From assembly GCA_019456145.1 (NCBI GenBank), contig VRUL01000043.1, positions 1-40,318 of the forward strand: a stretch of DNA of 40,318 nt, given 5' to 3'. Shown in pieces: positions 6,911 through 13,751 of the stretch. A program made the translations under genes and the position numbers. How positions within the stretch are numbered: position 1 is the first letter of the stretch; the number at the start of each line of letters is the position of its first letter. The notes under the pieces are model-generated. The model saw only the letters and a list, made by a program, of their open reading frames with translations, was not told the origin of the DNA and did not search any database. The stretch is from Planctomycetota bacterium (GTDB lineage Bacteria; Planctomycetota; Phycisphaerae; Sedimentisphaerales; Anaerobacaceae).

Positions 6911-8434
6911 TTAAATTTTATCCGCCGCCAAGCGTTTTGAAAGCTGACGCCATGCACGCATCGAACGTTTCAGGTTATCATGTGCATCGCCGCCTATACC
7001 ATATCCCTGAAATCCTATCGGGCCCGTGTAGCCTGCGTCTTCCAGTGCCTTTAAAAACCGGTAAATATCGAAGCTGCCTTGGTCAAGTGTCTGAATGAGC
7101 TGTTTCCAGTTTTTCCCTCCGCTGTCCGCACCATTGATACTGACCAAAAAAAGGTGTGGCATCGCCGACTTTATCAGTGATTCCATATTCTTTTCATCAT
7201 CCACCATTAACCAGTGGCAAAGATTGAACGTAACACCGACGTTTTTCCGGTCTACCTTCTTGGCCACCCGAACCGCATCCTCCACTCGCTCGACCCAGAA
7301 TCCCTTGTGCGGATACAGTGCGATTCGCATATCGGCCTTTGCCGCCATATCTGCAATTTCGCGTATAACTTCCACCGCCCGCGCATCGCCTTGTGGTGAA
7401 GAAGGCTTATGCTTTTTGCTTAGAACGAACAGCCAGAGTATCGCATTGCGTCCCTTTAATATCTCGATTGCTTCTTTTAATTCCGGGCCGTATTTGGGCT
7501 GGTCGGCATCTATATTTGCTCCAAGATAAACGGTGACAAGCCTCAAGTCGTTTTTATCCATTTCTTTGAGCATCTCCGCCAACCCCGGACCCGCTGTACA
7601 GCCGATACCGTCATATCCTAATTCTTTGATCATTTCCACCTGCTCTTTTGCGGTCTTGTGTTTGGCGTCCTTCGTCGCCGTATCCATTGCGAAGAACGGC
7701 AGCGGCCCGGCCGGCTCCATCTGGATATTACGATATGCCACCGGCCCATGGTCGCCTTGCAGCATAAGCGGCCCGGTCGGATTTTCGTCGTTATACATAC
7801 CGGCCCGCGTTGGCCCGGTAAGCTCCAAATCTTCATGGACCACGATGCCGTTGTGCACAACCTTTTCAAACCTGGCGTTGGAGATTTTTCTCCCGTTCTT
7901 ATCAAAACGTGGCGCCCGGAATATCACGTCAAATGTTTGCCACCGTCCCGGCGCTCGCGAAGCGTTGACGCGCGGGGAATGGCCTTCAAAGCCCTGATTT
8001 CTTTTATTATCCCACCGCTCATAAATACCGCCGCACTCAATGCCTGGGTATTTATCTTTTTCCACACCGTAGCTGTCGTAGACCTGAATTTCATATCGCC
8101 CCATAAAGTAAGCACCGGAGTTGGACCCTTTGGGAACCATAAATTCGATATGTGCTCTGACATCACCGAATTCCGCTTTGCTTACGATGTTGTTTGTCCT
8201 TCCTGTAGGCCCATTCAAAATGACTCCGCTTCCCTGTTTGCTGCTTAGTAGCTTCGCGTTCTTGGGATTTGTAAAGGTATCGCCGACAATTTTCCATTGC
8301 CCCGTATTTCCACGCCATGTGGAAAAATCATCACTTACCAGGTTAACCTTCGCACCAGCGCTTCCGGCCGATAGCAAACAGCAAATCCCACTAAAAAACA
8401 AAATCACCCAAATCTCTTTGTGTCGAGCTTTCAT
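6911..8434 (-). CDS. Fusion of DUF1080 and sugar-isomerase-like TIM barrel, exported
   Basis: This 507-residue protein starts from the ATG at 8434. The frame is open 24 bases further to 8458, but that adds no useful signal-peptide features. A signal peptide (IWVILFFSGICCLLSAGSAGA) is followed by a DUF1080 domain at about 30-250 with SDDFSTWRGNTGQW, GAYFMGRYEIQVYDSYG, PGRWQTFDVIFRAPRFD and the closing G-P-V-A-Y-R-N-I-x-M-E-P-A-G. A sugar phosphate isomerase/epimerase (AP endonuclease 2-like) barrel spans about 255-505, with AMDTATKD, IKELGYDGIG, VGVTFNLCHWL and GPIGFQGYG. The last motif has Gln where related barrels often have a metal-binding Glu. The Tat-exported oxidoreductase lies 39 bases upstream. 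Together they resemble a 3-keto-glycoside cleavage pair (inference). Confidence 0.8.
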   Translation of the reverse strand: MKARHKEIWVILFFSGICCLLSAGSAGAKVNLVSDDFSTWRGNTGQWKIVGDTFTNPKNAKLLSSKQGSGVILNGPTGRTNNIVSKAEFGDVRAHIEFMVPKGSNSGAYFMGRYEIQVYDSYGVEKDKYPGIECGGIYERWDNKRNQGFEGHSPRVNASRAPGRWQTFDVIFRAPRFDKNGRKISNARFEKVVHNGIVVHEDLELTGPTRAGMYNDENPTGPLMLQGDHGPVAYRNIQMEPAGPLPFFAMDTATKDAKHKTAKEQVEMIKELGYDGIGCTAGPGLAEMLKEMDKNDLRLVTVYLGANIDADQPKYGPELKEAIEILKGRNAILWLFVLSKKHKPSSPQGDARAVEVIREIADMAAKADMRIALYPHKGFWVERVEDAVRVAKKVDRKNVGVTFNLCHWLMVDDEKNMESLIKSAMPHLFLVSINGADSGGKNWKQLIQTLDQGSFDIYRFLKALEDAGYTGPIGFQGYGIGGDAHDNLKRSMRAWRQLSKRLAADKI

Positions 8435-8473
8435 AATTCGTCCATTTCCAATAATCATTTATCATTAATCATT

Positions 8474-9778
8474 TCATAAGTGCCACGGGCTCCGCATCGA
8501 ACGTGACAGCATTCTATCAGCTTGCACATCATTGATGAATTGCTCTTTCTCCGGGTTCCATCTAAGTTTCCTGCCCAACAGCATCGAAATATTCCCGATG
8601 TGTGCGATTGTAAAGCATCGCTGGCCAATCTCCGGCGGAAAATAGCAATCCTTCCGCGATTTTACACAATCGAGGAAATTACGTTGCTCGCCTGCCTTGC
8701 ACGTATAAAGATGGATCTCATCCGGGCCGATTTTCGAATCCAGTATCGATTTCGGCTCGGCCTGCAGTGGCGATCGCCAACCGACGTTGCCGATCCACCC
8801 ATCACTGCCCTCGAATCGCAGACTCGGATTGCCCGACTTGACGATCATCTTCACACCGTCGGCGTATGTGTATTTGATTCTGTATTCTTTGGCCGTATCG
8901 TAAAGGCCTCCCGTGCAGAACACTCCCTTTCCCTCAACTTCTACCGGTCCTGTATGTTCGGTATTATTTCCCCATTGCGCACCATCAAGCAGATGTGCCC
9001 CCCAGTCGGCCAACTGTCCGCCCGAGTAGTCCATTACCCACCGCCATTGATAAGGGAGCTGTTCCCGTCCTGTATAAGGCCTCAGGGGTGCCGGCCCAAG
9101 CCACATATCATAGTCCAGGCTCTCCGGCACCGGCATAGGCTTGGCGTTGCCCGGATTGCCCGGCCCGCTCGGCAGCTCCACCCGAATCGTATGCACCTTG
9201 CCTATCCGCCCGTTGCGAACCAGCTCGCACATCCGGTGATACTCGTAAACCGACCGGTCCTCCGTAGACCATTGAAAAACGCGCCCGTAGCGCTCTACCG
9301 TCTCGACTAAGATCCGCCCCTCGCGCACCGTCAGCGTCGGTTTCTCGCACTCTACGTCCTTGCCCGCCCGCAGGGCCGCCAGCGATATTGGCACATGCCA
9401 ATGGTCAGGTGTCGAAACCATCACCGCATCGATATCATCTCGCGCGATAACCTCCCGCCAATCCCTGTAAGTGGCGCAATCCTGATTCCCATACTTTTGG
9501 TTTACTATATCACGGGCTTTTTTAAGGTTATTGATATCGACATCGCAAACGGCGACAGCTTGAGCATCATTGTTACCAAGGAACGACCTCAGATTCATCC
9601 CGATTCCGTGGCTGCCTACACCGATGAAACCGAGCGTTATCCGGTTGCTCGCAGCAACGCTGCCGGCCTTACCCAGAGCTGACGAAGTAACAACGTATGG
9701 AAATGACAGCGCCCCGGCTGCTAACCCGGCAGTTTTTTTCATAAATCTGCGGCGAGTGATGAACGCTCTTCCATTCAT
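8474..9778 (-). CDS. Gfo/Idh/MocA family oxidoreductase with Tat signal
   Basis: This is a 434-residue protein. I place the start at the ATG at 9778, which has AGGAAA just upstream; the open frame continues to 9826 without adding homology. The N-terminus ITRRRFMKKTAGLAAGA is a twin-arginine signal, so the protein is probably exported folded with its cofactor. A Rossmann domain follows (TLGFIGVGSHG, then CDVD), then TPDHWH, ECEKPT (the family EKP motif, about 145-147) and the substrate-domain stretch DWGAHLLDGAQW. Family members use NAD(P) to oxidise or reduce sugar carbons, often C3. It is downstream of the 56-residue gene (29 bases) and upstream of the DUF1080-TIM barrel gene, which supports a glycoside-oxidising role. 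The substrate is unknown. Confidence 0.88.
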   Translation of the reverse strand: MNGRAFITRRRFMKKTAGLAAGALSFPYVVTSSALGKAGSVAASNRITLGFIGVGSHGIGMNLRSFLGNNDAQAVAVCDVDINNLKKARDIVNQKYGNQDCATYRDWREVIARDDIDAVMVSTPDHWHVPISLAALRAGKDVECEKPTLTVREGRILVETVERYGRVFQWSTEDRSVYEYHRMCELVRNGRIGKVHTIRVELPSGPGNPGNAKPMPVPESLDYDMWLGPAPLRPYTGREQLPYQWRWVMDYSGGQLADWGAHLLDGAQWGNNTEHTGPVEVEGKGVFCTGGLYDTAKEYRIKYTYADGVKMIVKSGNPSLRFEGSDGWIGNVGWRSPLQAEPKSILDSKIGPDEIHLYTCKAGEQRNFLDCVKSRKDCYFPPEIGQRCFTIAHIGNISMLLGRKLRWNPEKEQFINDVQADRMLSRSMRSPWHL

Positions 9779-9807
9779 AACATAATTTCCTATCGTTCGC
9801 TTGCTTC

Positions 9808-9978
9808 TTAGAACGAGAGCAAACACTGCCAGATGTATACGTACCCTAAGCCGTCAATATCTTCCCACACCTTTTGCACAAGCTCTTTATCTGCCCGTAT
9901 CTCTTTCAGTTCCTTGACTTTCTCTTCCCAGGGGACACAAACACCCGGTTTTCGCTTCGGTTTCTTTTGTTCAGCCAT
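9808..9978 (-). CDS. Small 56-residue protein coupled to the URO-D-like gene
   Basis: This short frame begins with the ATG at 9978-9976, which shares one base with the TAA stop of the upstream URO-D-like gene (TAATG), a classic translational-coupling arrangement. The protein starts with a basic stretch (MAEQKKPKRKPG), continues CVPWEEKVKELKEIRADKEL as a charged helix, and ends with an aromatic tail (GLGYVYIWQCLL). It has two Cys in the body and no signal peptide. I do not recognise a family. Its position between the URO-D-like gene and the oxidoreductase, the exact overlap and the sensible composition argue that it is real. It could be an accessory subunit of either neighbour. Confidence 0.6.
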   Translation of the reverse strand: MAEQKKPKRKPGVCVPWEEKVKELKEIRADKELVQKVWEDIDGLGYVYIWQCLLSF

Positions 9979-11174
9979 TAATACACTCCATATTCACGGG
10001 TAAAATCAGTCATCGCTTTGATATTCTCAACCTTTGCATCGTTTTGAACAATAGCGCTGGCATCCATAATATAACCACCGTCACCGGCCACGCCATCGAT
10101 TACTTTCTTACAGCAGTCGCGCACCTCCTCCGGTGTGCCCATTGACAGCAGATAATTCGGGATACCGCCGCTTATGCAGAACTTATGCCCAATCTTCTTG
10201 TGCACTTCGAATATGTCACCCATATCTACATGATAAACAATCGACTGATCGGGCAGCTCCGCGAATGAATCCAGATGGGCGTCCCAACTGCCCTCGGCAT
10301 AAAACAGGACCTGATGCCCATTTTTCCAGAGTTCTTCAACAATCGGCTTAAATGTAGGCCAGTAAATCTTCTCGAAATGTTCCTTTGTAACGAACGGCAC
10401 GCATCCGCGATGCATCCAGACCGTAATTGGCACATTCTTTTCCGGATCTGCGCCAGACAGCGCCACATGCAATATATGCGGCATCAGCGCCTCACAGGCT
10501 GCGAGCACCTTGTCCGGCCGTTCAAAAAGGTCCGTTACCAGCCCCAGGTAGCCGCGAAGCTTGTCCGCTATGATATCCAACGGCGCCTTGAGAATACCTG
10601 AGATGGCCGATACCGTTCCAGACTCGGTCCTCATTCGCGCAATTTGTGTTCCAAATGCGTTGAAATAACTCAGCATCGCCATCCCACCCTTCAAAAACGA
10701 CAGGTTGTTCCGAAAGGACGTCGGCTCTCCCATCGCACTAACGTCGGTTGAGACACGCGGAAGCCAGACGTTGAATAGAAATCCCGTCGGGTCCTCGATA
10801 AGCGCATCATATTCGTCCGGCTTCATAAACGCCTCTTCCTCAGAAGGCTCAATGAACTGAAATCCGAACTCCGGTAACAGCTCAATTCCGGGGGCCGCGT
10901 AGTACTTTAATCCGATTGCATGTGTTAGCCCTGTCCAGACATATACCATATTTGGAACGATGGCGTCCCAGTCGAAATCGGCCGCGCACTTCCGCGCTGC
11001 GACAAATGCCATCTCATAATCTTCTGTAACCTGCTGGCAGGTATAACCAGCATACCTGGCTGTGAATTCGGCCATAAAGGGGCGAATCGGAATCTTGTCA
11101 GGTTTCTCATTCCGCATCGCCGTAACGTAGCGTTTCAGCCGCTCGGCATACAGTTGTTCCATATCCTTTGCCAT
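9978..11174 (-). CDS. Uroporphyrinogen decarboxylase-like protein (URO-D/MtaA superfamily)
   Basis: This 398-residue soluble protein has AAGGAG about 10 bases before the ATG. It opens with LYAERLKRYVTAMRNEKPDKIPIRPF, the usual start of URO-D superfamily proteins. Later landmarks are FDWDAIVPNMVYVWTGL, VWMHRGCVPFVTKEHFEKIYWPTFKPIVEELWKNGHQVLFYAEG and CISGGIPNYLLSMGTPEEV. True heme-pathway HemE is shorter and has a different N-terminus. This divergent branch includes cobalamin methyltransferases such as MtaA and many uncharacterised proteins. In a polysaccharide block, it might demethylate methylated sugars, but no corrinoid protein gene is visible, so this is only a suggestion. A hairpin lies between it and the lyase gene. 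Confidence 0.78.
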   Translation of the reverse strand: MAKDMEQLYAERLKRYVTAMRNEKPDKIPIRPFMAEFTARYAGYTCQQVTEDYEMAFVAARKCAADFDWDAIVPNMVYVWTGLTHAIGLKYYAAPGIELLPEFGFQFIEPSEEEAFMKPDEYDALIEDPTGFLFNVWLPRVSTDVSAMGEPTSFRNNLSFLKGGMAMLSYFNAFGTQIARMRTESGTVSAISGILKAPLDIIADKLRGYLGLVTDLFERPDKVLAACEALMPHILHVALSGADPEKNVPITVWMHRGCVPFVTKEHFEKIYWPTFKPIVEELWKNGHQVLFYAEGSWDAHLDSFAELPDQSIVYHVDMGDIFEVHKKIGHKFCISGGIPNYLLSMGTPEEVRDCCKKVIDGVAGDGGYIMDASAIVQNDAKVENIKAMTDFTREYGVY

Positions 11175-11221
11175 CCTGCTCTGCTCCTTACTTGCATTCG
11201 ATTGGCTTTATACAAACTACA

Positions 11222-11247
11222 GACTATGATGGCTTGCCACCATAGTC
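11222..11247. repeat. Intergenic hairpin between lyase and URO-D-like genes
   Basis: GACTATG (11222-11228) pairs with CATAGTC (11241-11247); inside, after one mismatch, TGG pairs with CCA around the loop CTTG. It lies in the 129-base gap between two minus-strand genes. No T-run follows on either strand, so it is a poor intrinsic terminator. It may instead stabilise or separate the two parts of a long transcript. Confidence 0.45.
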
Positions 11248-11303
11248 CGTACAAGCATACACAAATAACATCAGAACGTCAAGCCGGGCTTTTTCTCCTC
11301 CGA

Positions 11304-13721
11304 TTACTCTTCGAGTCCGAGTATTTCTACCGGCTTGCCGGTACGCTTCAGCCGGCACTTGATAGCTCCCTTGCTTGTCAGCCCATACGCTCTAAGACTC
11401 GCAGAATCGTAGGTTGGAAGAAGCGCTGCAAACTCACCATTGGACAGTTTCACCTTTAGCGCATAACCTCCCCTTATTTGCTCCAGGCTGGTTTCACTCG
11501 GATCCGGCTTTCCGGTTCGATGCGGCCGATAGAGCGTTACGAACTCCATGCGCTTCTTTTTCTCAGGTGTCGTGGCTGTCAGATGCCATTCGCGGTCCTT
11601 AATACGCGCCCGCGGATTGGGGTCGTACTCGTTGGTCTGCTTGAAAGTCAGACCCGATGGCGTAAGAAAATCAATATCACAAACCACGTCGTCATTCTGC
11701 ACCTGGATGTTGCGCTGATCCTTGACATCGATCTCGTTGATAGCGTGCAGCCAGTATTCAAATGTAGATGCCTCTTTCGCCTCCAACCGGTCGTAGACAA
11801 CTACCAGTTCGGGCTTAACAAATATAATTGTCCGTGTAAACCGCTCTAACGGCGGTTCGTATGCCGCCCCCGCTTCACCTACGACGATGTCCATCGATGG
11901 CGTCGTCTTAAAACCGACAATGTCACCCCGCGCATTGGCGGTCCGCTTTCTTTGTCCCCGGCCGTTGACCGTGATATTATTCACCGACCGTGTGCTCCAG
12001 ACCCAGTTTCTGTGGTGTGCGCTTCCATACGAATCGTAGTGACCGCTGCGCACCAGCAGCCGTTTGCCGTAGGCCCAGAGCACAAATGAATTATTCGCCT
12101 CGTTGCCGTGCGATTGTGTCCCAAACGGACTCGACTTAAATATCACTTGCACGCTCTTGCCGGCGTCAGTCAAATCGCTGTTCAGATAGGCCTGCCCCGT
12201 ACCTCGAAACAGTCGTGAGCTTGCCAAACCATCGGGCGGCTTTGCTTCAACCTTCGGTAAAGTGCCGCGAATGAATCCGATATAGCCGCCCATATCCTTC
12301 GCAACGCCCATCTCTTCGACGTACCATTGCCAATGTCCGTTGCCCGCCTGGGCGGCGAACTGGCTCATTATTGACACATTACGTGATGCTGACCTCCGCC
12401 ACGCCCCGTCACCAAAACCTCCACCTACCTTGCCGGGCGGCATAAGGTACATTGTGTGGTAGCCGGCCTTGGAAAAGAACGGCTTATCATAAGCATCAAC
12501 ACCCATTGCCTCTCGCATCACGTCCGCCCACCACGTGAACCGGCCCAGATAGCTGTGGCCATAGCTGATACCCTCGTGCCAGCCCCCGTCGTCGTCACAC
12601 CAAACAGGATAGACATTGTAAAAAACATTCATAGCGAACCAAACCCAGTCATCAGCGCCATCGACCTCACCCAGAAAGGCGATACCTACCTCACCGAGGA
12701 AATGCCATGCCCGGTTCGCGTGACTCCCGTAAGGCCGCCAAAGGTGACGCGGACAAAGGTGGTTATACATCTCATCGCCGCGGATCTTCATCACATCCTG
12801 ACACAATTGCTTTTCTTTTTCGCTCAGCAGGTCGTTGACAAACGTATATGTGCGCGAGAAATAATAAGCGTATGGCATCCCTGCTTCGTCGTTATAGCGG
12901 TAGCCCGTACTACCTTTCGGCTCCCACTTGGCGCATTGAAGCAGGATTCGCTTAGCTTCGAGCCCGTATTTATCCTGTCCGCCGAGTATACGCGTAAACG
13001 CTAAGGTTGCCGCGCAGTTGAGTGCCCTGATTGTATACGTCCGGTTACCCCACCACACTTTCCTCCACTCCTCGCTGCCGCTTACCATACCCGCCGGATA
13101 TTTTGACGGCTCCTTAGTCGAAGGCGGATTTTTTAGTAATCTCTCACATTCCCTCACAAGCCTGTCATATTGCCCCTTCATTTGGCCCTTCGCCAGTTTA
13201 CGTAATCGGCCGAGGTTCTCAGGCCGCACGAAAAGCCGCGGATGTGTTTTAGGTATCCGCGACATCAGTTTTTGGCGTACCGGCATTGACATAGCAGCAG
13301 CATTGTTGGCGATAGTAAAAGTCCGCGCCCGGCTCCAGTTCGTATAATTACCTTTAATGTCCTCGCCCCTGTATCTCCATGTATATGTCCCCGACGGAAA
13401 AGTCTTTGGCGGACAGTGAACATTGAACTCTAAATTCTTTGTGCGGTATTCGACCTTTCTAAACTTCGTATCACTGGCGCACTCGATTTCCCACCTTAAT
13501 CCTTTCTGGGGCCTCCAGCTAAAACTCGGAGGATTTACCGCAGATACTGTTCCCTCGCTGGGCCGATACCCCCATTCACCACCAACTGCGATTTTTTCGT
13601 CCAGCACCAGCTTCTCTGCTGCCGATAGCCCCGATACAAGCAGCAATGCAATAAGAACATTAACCGTTGCAAGCACTTTAAGCATTACATTCTCTTTTCT
13701 AACCTTCTTTTTTCTCATCAT
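11304..13721 (-). CDS. Heparinase II/III-like polysaccharide lyase with DUF4962-type N-terminus
   Basis: This is an 805-residue exported protein. There are two adjacent ATGs at 13721/13718 with GAGG just upstream; a later ATG at 13685 would give a shorter signal peptide. After the hydrophobic LATVNVLIALLLVSGLSAA comes an Ig/FN3-like part (PPSFSWRPQKG, GTYTWRYRGED, WSRARTFTI). A large helical toroid follows with HPRLFVRPENL, YGSHANRAWHFLGEVG and DDDGGWHEGISYGHSY. The last third is the beta-sandwich with SHGNEANNSFVLWAYGKRLL and NNITVNGRGQ. This layout matches lyases of the heparinase II/III superfamily that cleave uronic-acid polymers by beta-elimination. The conserved His/Tyr-rich regions are present. 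The substrate cannot be named. The glycosidase-propeller gene is 30 bases upstream. Confidence 0.82.
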   Translation of the reverse strand: MMRKKKVRKENVMLKVLATVNVLIALLLVSGLSAAEKLVLDEKIAVGGEWGYRPSEGTVSAVNPPSFSWRPQKGLRWEIECASDTKFRKVEYRTKNLEFNVHCPPKTFPSGTYTWRYRGEDIKGNYTNWSRARTFTIANNAAAMSMPVRQKLMSRIPKTHPRLFVRPENLGRLRKLAKGQMKGQYDRLVRECERLLKNPPSTKEPSKYPAGMVSGSEEWRKVWWGNRTYTIRALNCAATLAFTRILGGQDKYGLEAKRILLQCAKWEPKGSTGYRYNDEAGMPYAYYFSRTYTFVNDLLSEKEKQLCQDVMKIRGDEMYNHLCPRHLWRPYGSHANRAWHFLGEVGIAFLGEVDGADDWVWFAMNVFYNVYPVWCDDDGGWHEGISYGHSYLGRFTWWADVMREAMGVDAYDKPFFSKAGYHTMYLMPPGKVGGGFGDGAWRRSASRNVSIMSQFAAQAGNGHWQWYVEEMGVAKDMGGYIGFIRGTLPKVEAKPPDGLASSRLFRGTGQAYLNSDLTDAGKSVQVIFKSSPFGTQSHGNEANNSFVLWAYGKRLLVRSGHYDSYGSAHHRNWVWSTRSVNNITVNGRGQRKRTANARGDIVGFKTTPSMDIVVGEAGAAYEPPLERFTRTIIFVKPELVVVYDRLEAKEASTFEYWLHAINEIDVKDQRNIQVQNDDVVCDIDFLTPSGLTFKQTNEYDPNPRARIKDREWHLTATTPEKKKRMEFVTLYRPHRTGKPDPSETSLEQIRGGYALKVKLSNGEFAALLPTYDSASLRAYGLTSKGAIKCRLKRTGKPVEILGLEE

Positions 13722-13751
13722 TTTTCCTCGAATATAATATATTTGCCTGTT

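Noticed and set aside
9978..11174. Heme-pathway hemE
   Set aside because: Longer than HemE, with a different N-terminus and no other heme genes nearby; the divergent URO-D branch fits better.
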